DNA of 7,963 nt from Chloroflexota bacterium (lineage in GTDB: Bacteria > Chloroflexota > UBA6077), in NCBI GenBank assembly GCA_023380955.1, contig JAMCTB010000058.1, positions 1-7,963 of the forward strand, read 5' to 3'. The position numbers and the translations under genes were made by a program. This document shows positions 1 through 5,683 of the stretch, one piece after another (within the stretch, counting starts at the first letter, position 1; each line of letters starts with the position of its first letter). The notes beneath the pieces are model-generated. The model saw only the letters and a program-made list of their open reading frames with translations, had not been told where the DNA came from and searched no databases.

Positions 1-23
1 GAAGGGTCTCCACGCACATGTGC

Positions 24-54
24 AGAGATTCTTCGCTGCGCTCAGAATGACACG
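24..54. repeat. Short imperfect inverted repeat, probable interspersed intergenic element
   Basis: ATTCT at 28-32 is mirrored by AGAAT at 44-48 around a GC-rich centre, GCTGCGC. The segment reads like a short non-coding repeat that I recall as common in intergenic regions of environmental, including Chloroflexota-type, genomes. Only one copy is in this window, so its repeat status rests on recall rather than on copies seen here. I recognise no gene in 1-129. Confidence 0.35.
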
Positions 55-129
55 GCCGTGGCCTTGACGCTGCACTTTGTGGGTTTGGCACCGGAAAACA
101 AAAAGGCCCTGGGTCGCCAGCAAAAGGGC

Positions 130-157
130 TTGACAGAACGTGTGAAGTCTCTATAAT
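130..157 (+). promoter_or_regulatory. Consensus sigma-70 promoter for the SSAP-like gene
   Basis: The -35 box TTGACA (130-135) and the -10 box TATAAT (152-157) both match the housekeeping consensus in all six positions and are separated by 16 bp. Transcription should start near 164-166, leaving a leader of about 110 nt before the ATG at 276. An upstream in-frame ATG at 156 lies inside the -10 box and cannot be on this transcript. A promoter this strong normally needs a repressor, which fits the dyad directly downstream. Confidence 0.85.
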
Positions 158-164
158 GGCGCCT

Positions 165-178
165 AGAACGAATGTTCT
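165..178. promoter_or_regulatory. LexA-type SOS operator (GAAC-N4-GTTC)
   Basis: AGAACGAATGTTCT is a perfect dyad with 5-bp arms (165-169 and 174-178) around GAAT. Its core matches the GAAC-N4-GTTC pattern bound by LexA of Bacillus and actinobacterial type (consensus CGAAC-N4-GTTCG). It begins 8 bp after the -10 box, so it covers the transcription start, a position where LexA would block initiation. A lone GAAC half-site also occurs at 136-139, between the promoter boxes. LexA itself is not in the window, so the regulator is inferred from motif and position. Confidence 0.7.
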
Positions 179-195
179 GCAGGCGGGGGTCAGGG

Positions 196-224
196 GGCCT
201 CGGTGGGAGGCCGGTCCCGCCGGC
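196..224 (+). other. GC-rich leader with two mutually exclusive small hairpins
   Basis: Within the predicted 5' leader, GGCCTC (196-201) can pair with GAGGCC (207-212), and GCCGG (210-214) can pair with CCGGC (220-224). The two stems share bases 210-212, so only one can form at a time. No known riboswitch class is recognised, and in such GC-rich DNA this may be chance. Confidence 0.25.
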
Positions 225-275
225 AGAAGCTTCCGTTCGCCGATGCATGGTTTAGCACGAGGGAGGACGTTTAGC

Positions 276-977
276 ATGAGCAGCGAATCGGCGAGGACGG
301 AGAGGGCGCCCGAGGGCACCGAGGGCAAGGCGGAGGCGGTTGCCGCCGGCAGGTCGGAGAGAAGGGGGGACCGGCCCTTCGAACCCAGCAGGTATCTCCG
401 GAAGCTGGGGGGCAAGGACTACCTGGAGGTGAAGTGGCGGCTGCTCTGGCTGCGGACGGAGCACCCGGACGCGGTGATGCACACCGAGATGGCCAGGCTG
501 GAGGACGGCTTCGCCCTCTTCAAGGCCCACGTGGCCATTCCGGGCGGTGGTGAGGCTACCGGCTGGGGCTCGGAGACCCGGCAGGACTTCTTCGATTACA
601 TCGAGAAGGCGGAAACCAAGGCGCTGGGCAGGGCTTTGGCGGCCCTGGGGTACGGGACCCAGTTCTGTGAGGACTTCGACTTCGCGGCGGGTTCCGCGGG
701 CAACGCCCACGTGGTGGACTCTCCGGTGGAGCAGCCGGCTGCAGCCTCGAATGGGGCGCAGCCCGCTCGTCCCACTCCGTTGCCCCAGACCAGCAGCTCC
801 CTGGCCACTCCGGCACAGCTGAAGCTGATCTACCTGACGGCCACCCGGGACCTCCACATCAGCGAGGAGGAGCTGGAGGAGCGGTGCCAGTCCCAGTACG
901 GGCGGCTTCCCCTCCACTTGACCAAGCGGGAGGCTTCGGAGTTCATAGACGGCCTGAAGTCCGAGAAGGCGAGCTGA
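276..977 (+). CDS. Putative Rad52/ERF-like single-strand annealing protein
   Basis: Product is 233 aa. The ATG at 276 is chosen because GGGAGG (261-266) sits 9 nt upstream; in-frame ATGs at 156 and 243 lack a ribosome site, and 156 overlaps the promoter. Residues 1-35 are charged and probably disordered. Residues 40-135 form the conserved-looking domain: a YLRKLGGKDYLEVKWRL start, beta-strand-like stretches around 65-98, then an amphipathic helix, YIEKAETKALGRALAALGYG (108-127). This helix resembles the lysine/alanine-rich helix ending in G-x-G of Rad52, DdrA and ERF annealing proteins, which bind ssDNA and anneal complementary strands in repair. A Pro/Ala/Ser linker (about 145-176) leads to a helical C-terminal module (177-230) with ATPAQLK and LTKREASEFIDGL, which might bind a partner. 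The SOS-type promoter supports a DNA-repair role. The family assignment comes from pattern resemblance only; it could be another ssDNA-binding or uncharacterised family. It is a single-gene unit followed by a hairpin. Confidence 0.55.
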   Translation: MSSESARTERAPEGTEGKAEAVAAGRSERRGDRPFEPSRYLRKLGGKDYLEVKWRLLWLRTEHPDAVMHTEMARLEDGFALFKAHVAIPGGGEATGWGSETRQDFFDYIEKAETKALGRALAALGYGTQFCEDFDFAAGSAGNAHVVDSPVEQPAAASNGAQPARPTPLPQTSSSLATPAQLKLIYLTATRDLHISEEELEERCQSQYGRLPLHLTKREASEFIDGLKSEKAS

Positions 978-1018
978 GGGGAACCAGCCCTCAGCCTTTC
1001 TTCGTCCAAAGTCGCCTC

Positions 1019-1048
1019 TTGCAAGTTGACATGATGACCGTACATAAT
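1019..1048 (+). promoter_or_regulatory. Possible promoter for the GntR-suyAB unit
   Basis: TTGCAA (1019-1024) and CATAAT (1043-1048) are separated by 18 bp and give a fair sigma-70 match, with initiation expected near 1055. A nearer TTGACA (1026-1031) matches the -35 consensus fully but is only 11 bp from CATAAT, too close to work with it. Initiation at 1055 would fall inside the strong hairpin described next, so either the promoter or the terminator reading may be wrong. Confidence 0.35.
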
Positions 1049-1081
1049 AGGGCCGGCCTCGTTTGCTGAGGGGCCGGCCCT
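1049..1081 (+). terminator. Strong hairpin, probable terminator of the SSAP-like gene
   Basis: AGGGCCGGCC (1049-1058) pairs perfectly with GGCCGGCCCT (1072-1081) across a 13-nt loop in which TC (1059-1060) and GA (1068-1069) can add two more pairs. It lies 71 nt after the upstream stop codon. The following bases are only moderately T-rich (GTTGTCTGTCT), so termination may be imperfect. An alternative is a regulatory structure or operator for the downstream GntR gene. Confidence 0.5.
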
Positions 1082-1139
1082 GTTGTCTGTCTCAGCTTTT
1101 CCACTCGCGATGCCCACCCTTCTGTTCGGGACGTCTCTC

Positions 1140-1952
1140 ATGGCCGACAACGGCGCACCTCCGAGCATGGTCGACAGCCCGGCGTCGCAGGCAACCCCCC
1201 TGGGGGAGTTGGGGAGGGTGATCCTGTCGGCGGGGGAGGGCCATGCCCCCCTCTACCACCAGCTGAAAGAGCTGCTGCGCGACAAGATCGAGTCGGGCGA
1301 GTGGCAGCCCGGACAGCGGATTCCTCCCGAGCGAGAGCTGTGCCTCGCCTTCAACGTCAGCCGGGCCACCACCACTCAGGCGCTCAACGACCTGGAGCGG
1401 ATGGGGCTGGTGGAGCGGCGGCAGGGGAAGGGCACCTTCGTGGCCCAACCCAAGCTGGTCCAGAGCCTCCTGGAGTTCTACACCTTCACCGAGAGCACCC
1501 TGGCCCGCGGGCTGCTGCCGACCATCAAGATCCTCGCCCTCGACGTGACCTCCACCACCCCTCGGCAGGCGCAGATGCTCAGGATCGGCCCCGAGGAGAA
1601 GGTGATCCGGATCGAGCGGCTCCGGCTGGTGAACGGCGAGCCGGTGCTGCTGGACGTGTGCCTCATCCCCTACCAGCTCTGCCCCGGCCTGGTGCATGAG
1701 GAGCTGGAGAAGAACCTCCTGCACGACGTCCTCTCGGAGAAGTACGGGATCAGGATGGTGGAGCAGGAGAAGTGGGTGGAGCCGGTGCTGCTGGACGACT
1801 ACGAGGCGGGCGTCCTTCGAGTCAAGAAGGGGGCGCTGGGGCTGCTGGTGGAGAGGATTGCCTACACTCGCGGTAGGCAGCCGCTGGAGTTTCGAAAGAT
1901 GCTGGTGCCGGGGCACCGGTGCAAGTACGTGGTGGAGGTGATGAGACCTTGA
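1140..1952 (+). CDS. GntR-family (HutC/UTRA) transcriptional regulator
   Basis: Product is 270 aa, a usual length for HutC-subfamily regulators. Residues 37-103 form the winged helix-turn-helix: PLYHQLKELLRDKI, then the GntR signature with PGQRIPPERELCLAFNVSR and the wing ending RRQGKGTFVAQP. Residues about 120-266 form the UTRA effector domain, with RIERLRLVNGEPVLLD and the C-terminal strand run FRKMLVPGHRCKYVVEV. UTRA domains bind small metabolites, often organic acids or sugar derivatives, and release the dimer from its operator. The gene ends 47 bp before the SuyA-like gene on the same strand, so it is probably the local regulator of that lyase and may autoregulate. The ATG at 1140 is the preferred start, though its ribosome site is weak; in-frame TTG 1083, ATG 1110 and ATG 1167 are possible, and all leave the DNA-binding domain intact. 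The ligand is not readable from sequence; sulfolactate is only a contextual guess. Confidence 0.85.
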   Translation: MADNGAPPSMVDSPASQATPLGELGRVILSAGEGHAPLYHQLKELLRDKIESGEWQPGQRIPPERELCLAFNVSRATTTQALNDLERMGLVERRQGKGTFVAQPKLVQSLLEFYTFTESTLARGLLPTIKILALDVTSTTPRQAQMLRIGPEEKVIRIERLRLVNGEPVLLDVCLIPYQLCPGLVHEELEKNLLHDVLSEKYGIRMVEQEKWVEPVLLDDYEAGVLRVKKGALGLLVERIAYTRGRQPLEFRKMLVPGHRCKYVVEVMRP

Positions 1953-1963
1953 TCTAGGCGGCT

Positions 1964-1973
1964 CTTGGCCAAG
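1964..1973. promoter_or_regulatory. Perfect palindrome before suyA, candidate operator
   Basis: CTTGGCCAAG is a perfect 10-bp palindrome in the 47-bp gap between the regulator and the SuyA-like gene. No convincing promoter accompanies it, so the two genes are probably cotranscribed. It could be a binding site for the neighbouring GntR protein, but it does not match the best-known HutC-type operator pattern and a 10-bp palindrome can arise by chance. Confidence 0.25.
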
Positions 1974-1999
1974 TCTATCATTAATTATGGAGGCGAAGG

Positions 2000-2281
2000 A
2001 TGGTTCACTTCATCGTGCACGACGAGAACGATTCCGTTGGGGTCGCGGTAGTCGAGGGGATCAAGGCCGGGGACCAACTGACCGGGTGGATCATGGATCA
2101 GGACAAGATGACCAACATGAAGGTGCTCGGTGACATCCCCATCGGGCACAAGCTCGCCCTGAAGCACATTCCCGAGGGAGCTACTGTCATCAAGTACGGT
2201 CATGACATCGGCAGGGCTGTGGCGCCCATCAAGGCCGGCGAGCATGCCCACGTTCACAACATCAAGACGAAGAGGTGGTAG
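2000..2281 (+). CDS. suyA: UxaA-family small subunit, SuyA-like (SAF domain)
   Basis: Product is 93 aa, essentially one SAF-type domain as found at the N-terminus of altronate/galactarate dehydratases or as the separate alpha subunit of (2R)-sulfolactate sulfo-lyase. Conserved features are [11 protein letters not shown] at the start, [12 protein letters not shown] (46-57), [11 protein letters not shown] (63-73) and a histidine-rich end, [13 protein letters not shown] (80-92). The histidines may contribute to metal or substrate binding, as in the UxaA family. GGAGG (1989-1993) lies 6 nt before the ATG. It is 4 nt from the large subunit and must act with it. The SuyA reading rather than an altronate dehydratase fragment rests on the split organisation, the partner sequence and the nearby exporters. 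Confidence 0.72.
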   Translation: MVHFIVHDENDSVGVAVVEGIKAGDQLTGWIMDQDKMTNMKVLGDIPIGHKLALKHIPEGATVIKYGHDIGRAVAPIKAGEHAHVHNIKTKRW

Positions 2282-2285
2282 GGAC

Positions 2286-3449
2286 ATGGTAGGTTCCACT
2301 TTCCTCGGCTACAGAAGAGAGAACGCGCGCGTGGGCATCCGGAACCACGTGATCATCTTGCCGGTGGACGACATCTCCAACGCGGCGTGCGAGGCCGTGG
2401 CGAACAACGTTAAGGGGACCATGGCCCTGCCTCATCCATACGGTCGGCTCCAATTCGGGCGGGACCTCGATCTGTTCTTCCGAACCATCATCGGGACCGG
2501 GGCCAACCCCAATGTGGCGGCGGTGGTGGTGATAGGGATCGAGGCTGAATGGACGAAGAAGGTGGTGGACGGGATCGCGGCCACCGGGAAGCCCGTCAAG
2601 GGCTTCAGCATCGAGCTGAACGGGGACTACAACACCATTGCCGCAGCGTCCCGGGCAGCCAAGGAGTTCGTGCACTTCGCCTCCGCGCTTCAAAAGGTTG
2701 AGTGCTCCGTGGAGGATCTCTGGGTCTCCGCCAAGTGCGGAGAGTCGGATACCACCTCCGGTAGTGGATCCAACCCCACCGTGGGCAACGCCTTCGACAA
2801 GCTGAATGACGTGGGAGCAACCCTGGTCTTTGGGGAAACCACGGAGTTGACGGGCGCGGAGAACCTGGTCCGAGACCGTTTTGCCACTCCCGAGGGCGCT
2901 GAGAAGTTCATGGCGATGTGGAACCGGTACAATGACCTGATCCTGAGGGAGAAGGTGGACGATCTTGTCGACTCCCAGCCCACAAAAGGGAACATCGCCG
3001 GTGGACTCACCACCATCGAAGAGAAGGCCCTGGGCAACATGCAGAAGATCGGCAAGAGGGCCAAGATCGTGGGGGTGCTGGAGCCCGCCCAGGCCCCGAC
3101 CGGCAAGGGGCTGTGGTTCATGGACTCCAGTTCGGCCGCTGCCGAGATGGTCACCCTGTGCGCTGCCGCAGGGTTCGTGGTCCACTTCTTCCCCACGGGC
3201 CAGGGCAACGTGATAGGTAATCCGATCCTTCCGGTGATCAAGCTGAGCGCCAACCCGCGGACGGTCCGCACCATGAGCGAGCACATCGATCTGGATTGCT
3301 CGGGGCTGCTCCAGCGAGAGGTCAACCTGGACCAGATGGGAGATCGCCTGCTGGAGATGATGCTCCGCACGTGCAACGGTCGCCTGACGGCGGCGGAGGT
3401 GCTGGGCCACCGCGAGTTCGTTCTGACCAGACTGTATCCCAGTGCCTGA
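2286..3449 (+). CDS. suyB: UxaA-family large subunit, SuyB-like sulfolactate sulfo-lyase
   Basis: Product is 387 aa, the length expected for stand-alone SuyB and shorter than fused altronate or galactarate dehydratases (about 500 aa). SuyAB eliminates sulfite from (2R)-3-sulfolactate to give pyruvate in the cytoplasm; relatives are iron-dependent dehydratases. Family hallmarks are [19 protein letters not shown] (8-26), [19 protein letters not shown] (150-168), [20 protein letters not shown] (231-250) and [18 protein letters not shown] (302-319). Cys151 in the KCG motif is a likely metal or active-site residue. The [20 protein letters not shown] stretch and N-terminal block match my recollection of SuyB better than of UxaA. 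The ATG at 2286 follows GAGGTGG (2272-2278) and is 4 nt past the small-subunit stop, indicating translational coupling; upstream in-frame codons inside the small-subunit gene are not needed. The alternative is a split altronate-type sugar-acid dehydratase of unknown substrate. Confidence 0.72.
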   Translation: MVGSTFLGYRRENARVGIRNHVIILPVDDISNAACEAVANNVKGTMALPHPYGRLQFGRDLDLFFRTIIGTGANPNVAAVVVIGIEAEWTKKVVDGIAATGKPVKGFSIELNGDYNTIAAASRAAKEFVHFASALQKVECSVEDLWVSAKCGESDTTSGSGSNPTVGNAFDKLNDVGATLVFGETTELTGAENLVRDRFATPEGAEKFMAMWNRYNDLILREKVDDLVDSQPTKGNIAGGLTTIEEKALGNMQKIGKRAKIVGVLEPAQAPTGKGLWFMDSSSAAAEMVTLCAAAGFVVHFFPTGQGNVIGNPILPVIKLSANPRTVRTMSEHIDLDCSGLLQREVNLDQMGDRLLEMMLRTCNGRLTAAEVLGHREFVLTRLYPSA

Positions 3450-3459
3450 TCGGTGACAA

Positions 3460-3509
3460 GGGGCCGCGCGGGAATGGGCTCTTGACATGGCTCCATCTGG
3501 CGCGGCCCC
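3460..3509 (+). terminator. Long hairpin after suyB, possible terminator
   Basis: GGGGCCGCGC (3460-3469) and GCGCGGCCCC (3500-3509) form a perfect 10-bp stem; ATGG (3474-3477) and CCAT (3493-3496) can extend the pairing inside the 30-nt loop. It starts 10 nt after the suyB stop codon. No T-tract follows, so it may act with Rho or as an mRNA end-stabilising structure. CGGTGAC occurs on both sides (3451-3457 and 3513-3519). Confidence 0.4.
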
Positions 3510-3604
3510 GAGCGGTGACCGGAGAGCGAGATCCCGACAACCCCACCTCTCTGGACCGGACACTGACTCTCCTACTACTCCGACACGGTGATTGTGATGC
3601 TGTA

Positions 3605-3671
3605 GGGGCGGACGTCTCTGTCCGCCCCGGCGGTGGGCCAGCAGGGCGTGACGCGAGCGAGCGCAGCGTCA
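3605..3671. repeat. Tandem pair of hairpins in convergent gap, REP-like element
   Basis: GGGGCGGAC (3605-3613) pairs perfectly with GTCCGCCCC (3620-3628), and TGACGC (3649-3654) pairs with GCGTCA (3666-3671) 20 bp further on. The first hairpin resembles the GTAGGGGCGG...CCGCCCC type of interspersed repeat that I recall from Chloroflexota and other environmental genomes. Sitting between two convergent genes, it could also act as a bidirectional transcription barrier. Only one copy is seen here. I recognise no coding sequence in 3450-3711. Confidence 0.45.
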
Positions 3672-3711
3672 TGCGGCACCTACACGTCAAGACCACAGCG
3701 GTTGGTTTCCA

Positions 3712-4458
3712 TCACGGCGTGAGCAGCAGGATCCCGCTGATCGCCACCAGCACCGTCAAGGCTGCTGTGAACTGCTGCACGGAGAGCCTGCGGTTGAGGG
3801 ATGCGCCCATGCGACCTCCGAGCAGCATGATCGGAGTCAAGGCGATCCCCGTCAGGAGGATGGTCGTGGTGAGCACTCCGACCTGCCAGTAGAGGGAAAG
3901 CTTCAGCAGGTCGGTGATGGAGAAGGCGCCGACTATCGAGGCGATGAACACCTCCTTGGTGAGGCCGACGCTCAGCAGATAGACCGACATGACGATCCCG
4001 CCCGCGTGGGCGATGGAGGTGGTGATGCCGGAGATGAAGCCGACGATCCACCCCGCCCAGGCGGGCATGGGAGCGGAGGCCCGGCCGTCGGGCCTCCGCC
4101 ACCGGTAGATCTGGAGACTCACGAAGAGCAGGGCGATCAGGCCTATGGCCTTGCGCACCAGCGCAGCAGGGGCCCACGCCAGGAATAGGGTGCCCAGCAC
4201 CACACCGACGACGGCGGTGGGCAGCAACACCAGGATGTGGCGGGAGTCCCACTTACCCCAGTGGTGGCGGAGGGCCACGAAGTCGGTGATCACCATCATG
4301 GGGGCCATCAGCGCTACGGCGACCTTCGGGGGCAGGACCAGGGCGAGGACGGGGGTGAGGAAGACTCCCGCTCCTATGCCGAAAGCGACCTTGGCTACGC
4401 CGGCAATCCAGGAGACAACCATGATAATGGTTGCCGAGGTTGGACTCAGATCTAGCAA
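3712..4458 (-). CDS. TauE/SafE (TSUP) family membrane protein, putative sulfite exporter
   Basis: Product is 248 aa, typical of the TSUP family, with about eight hydrophobic segments arranged as two repeats. The first repeat carries GVAKVAFGIGAGVFLTPVLA (20-39) and the second GFISGITTSIAHAGGIVMSV (140-159), the family's duplicated G-x-G-rich core. Family members move sulfite, sulfoacetate and related anions across the cytoplasmic membrane. The predicted start is a TTG at 4458, supported by GGAG on the minus strand (4471-4468) 9 nt upstream; the first in-frame ATG is 12 codons later and would cut into the first helix. The gene converges on suyB and diverges from a YeiH-type exporter gene. Release of sulfite by SuyAB makes sulfite export the natural role, but TSUP substrates cannot be read from sequence and other anions are possible. 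Confidence 0.8.
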   Translation of the reverse strand: MLDLSPTSATIIMVVSWIAGVAKVAFGIGAGVFLTPVLALVLPPKVAVALMAPMMVITDFVALRHHWGKWDSRHILVLLPTAVVGVVLGTLFLAWAPAALVRKAIGLIALLFVSLQIYRWRRPDGRASAPMPAWAGWIVGFISGITTSIAHAGGIVMSVYLLSVGLTKEVFIASIVGAFSITDLLKLSLYWQVGVLTTTILLTGIALTPIMLLGGRMGASLNRRLSVQQFTAALTVLVAISGILLLTP

Positions 4459-4495
4459 GTAGCTGTACTCCAGGCCGGCGGGAGAGATTGGGGGG

Positions 4496-4524
4496 ATTAT
4501 AGGCTAGCTCGTGGTTAGCAGCAA
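4496..4524 (-). promoter_or_regulatory. Promoter for the TauE/SafE gene
   Basis: On the minus strand, TATAAT (4501-4496) is preceded at 17 bp by TTGCTG (4524-4519), a perfect -10 with a -35 sharing the TTG core. Initiation near 4489 would give a leader of about 30 nt before the TTG start. The 150-bp divergent gap also serves the plus-strand exporter, for which I cannot identify a clear promoter; ATCGCGAT (4555-4562) is a small palindrome there of unknown meaning. Confidence 0.5.
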
Positions 4525-4608
4525 TGCGAGGAGGCGGTGGGTCACGACCGGGCCATCGCGATCGGGCGCAGCTAGAAGCAGAATCTAGAAAGACGGAGTG
4601 TGCCACAG

Positions 4609-5625
4609 ATGCAGCAGTACGTGTCCCTGTTCCCGGGATTGGTGCTGGTGTTGGCGATAGCCACGGTCGCCAACTTCTCGGCGGGATTTCTTCCCCCAGC
4701 CATCAACGGCGTCATCGTAGCCATACTGTTGGGCCTCCTCATCAAGAACACCATCAACGTCCCCTACCAATTCCAGCCCGGCATCAAGTTCTCCCTGCAG
4801 AAGCTGCTGAGGCTGGCTATCATCCTGCTGGGTATCCGGCTCAGCTTCTTCGACGTCCTGCGCATCGGCGCGCAATCCCTCGCGATCATCATCGCCTGCA
4901 TGTCGGCGGCGCTTCTGCTGGCCTACCTGGGCGGCCGGCTGTTCAAGCTGCCGAACCGGCTGGCGCTTCTGATAGGGGTGGGGACGGCCATCTGTGGGAA
5001 CTCGGCCATCGTCGCTACCGCCCCCGTGTTGGAAGCCAAGGACGAAGAGGTGAGCTTCGCTGTGGCAACCATCACCCTCTTCGGCACCCTGGCCGTTTTC
5101 CTCTACCCGGCCATAGGTCTGGCGGCTCACATGAGCGATTCCTTCTTCGGTACCTGGGCGGGCACCGCGGTGAACGACACCTCACAGGTGGTGGCGACGG
5201 GCTTCGCCTTCAGCAACGCCGCCGGCCAGGTTGCCACCGTGGTCAAGCTCACCCGCAACGCCCTGATGGCTCCGGTGATCGTGCTGATAGGCATCCTGTG
5301 GGCTCGCGCCTCCGCCAGGTCGGTATCCACCTCGGGTCTCGCGGCCAAGCAGCTCAAGCTGACCAAGATCTTCCCCTACTTCGTCTTGGGCTTCGTCGGC
5401 ATGGCGCTGCTGAACACCATTGAGGTCTTCCCCAAGCCGGTGGTGGCCCAGGTCAACAACCTTTCCAGCTTCTTGATCCTGATGGCGCTGTCCGGCGTGG
5501 GACTGGGCACCAACCTGAGCCAGATGCGGAAGACGGGGCTCCGCCCCTTCTACCTTGGTCTCTTCACGGCGGCGGTGGTTGCCTCCCTGAGCGTGTTGCT
5601 GATCACCGTGGTTGGGATCCGGTAG
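4609..5625 (+). CDS. yeiH: YeiH/PSE-family putative sulfate exporter (SuyZ family)
   Basis: Product is 338 aa, the normal size for the UPF0324/PSE family of about ten transmembrane helices. Diagnostic motifs are GVGTAICGNSAIVATAPVL (123-141) and GTWAGTAVNDTSQVVATGF (181-199); hydrophobic spans lie near 8-27, 30-47, 68-80, 88-106, 117-127, 150-173, 217-231, 256-270, 286-300 and 314-334. The family includes SuyZ, proposed to export sulfate during cysteate/sulfolactate dissimilation in Paracoccus pantotrophus, so its position 1.2 kb from SuyAB-like genes is informative. The ATG at 4609 is preferred because GGAG (4595-4598) lies 10 nt upstream; an in-frame GTG at 4600 would sit 1 nt from that site. 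Transport direction and substrate are inferred from family and context only. Confidence 0.82.
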   Translation: MQQYVSLFPGLVLVLAIATVANFSAGFLPPAINGVIVAILLGLLIKNTINVPYQFQPGIKFSLQKLLRLAIILLGIRLSFFDVLRIGAQSLAIIIACMSAALLLAYLGGRLFKLPNRLALLIGVGTAICGNSAIVATAPVLEAKDEEVSFAVATITLFGTLAVFLYPAIGLAAHMSDSFFGTWAGTAVNDTSQVVATGFAFSNAAGQVATVVKLTRNALMAPVIVLIGILWARASARSVSTSGLAAKQLKLTKIFPYFVLGFVGMALLNTIEVFPKPVVAQVNNLSSFLILMALSGVGLGTNLSQMRKTGLRPFYLGLFTAAVVASLSVLLITVVGIR

Positions 5626-5683
5626 CACCCTACATCATCGCGATCCTTACTACGGTTGCCCATTGCCGGCCGCCGGCCTTATC

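Noticed and set aside
42..248. Minus-strand open frame of 68 codons
   Set aside because: Arg/Pro-rich composition without recognisable motifs, crossing a strong promoter and operator on the other strand.
156..275. N-terminal extension of the SSAP-like gene starting at ATG 156
   Set aside because: That ATG overlaps the TATAAT box and the frame crosses the LexA-type dyad; there is no ribosome site, whereas ATG 276 has GGGAGG at 9 nt.
1026..1031. TTGACA as the -35 box of the GntR gene
   Set aside because: No acceptable -10 box at 15-19 bp; the only good -10-like box, CATAAT, is 11 bp away.
2000..3449. Altronate or galactarate dehydratase as the primary call
   Set aside because: Possible for the family, but the split two-gene layout, 387-aa large subunit, SuyB-like motif wording and neighbouring sulfur-anion exporters fit sulfolactate sulfo-lyase better. 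Kept as the stated alternative.
3482..3487. TTGACA inside the hairpin loop after suyB
   Set aside because: No -10-like sequence at a workable distance and no gene downstream on that strand.
2262..3563. Long minus-strand open frame opposite suyB
   Set aside because: It is antisense to a clearly conserved enzyme gene; long opposite frames arise from GC-rich third positions, and the translation has low-complexity His/Gly/Arg content.
3296..3892. Plus-strand open frame across the suyB end and the convergent gap
   Set aside because: It overlaps the end of suyB in another frame, spans three hairpins and the end of the TSUP gene, and has no recognisable domain.
4524..5423. Plus-strand open frame of 299 codons overlapping the YeiH-type gene
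   Set aside because: Arg/His/Gly-rich shadow of a well-supported membrane protein in a different frame.
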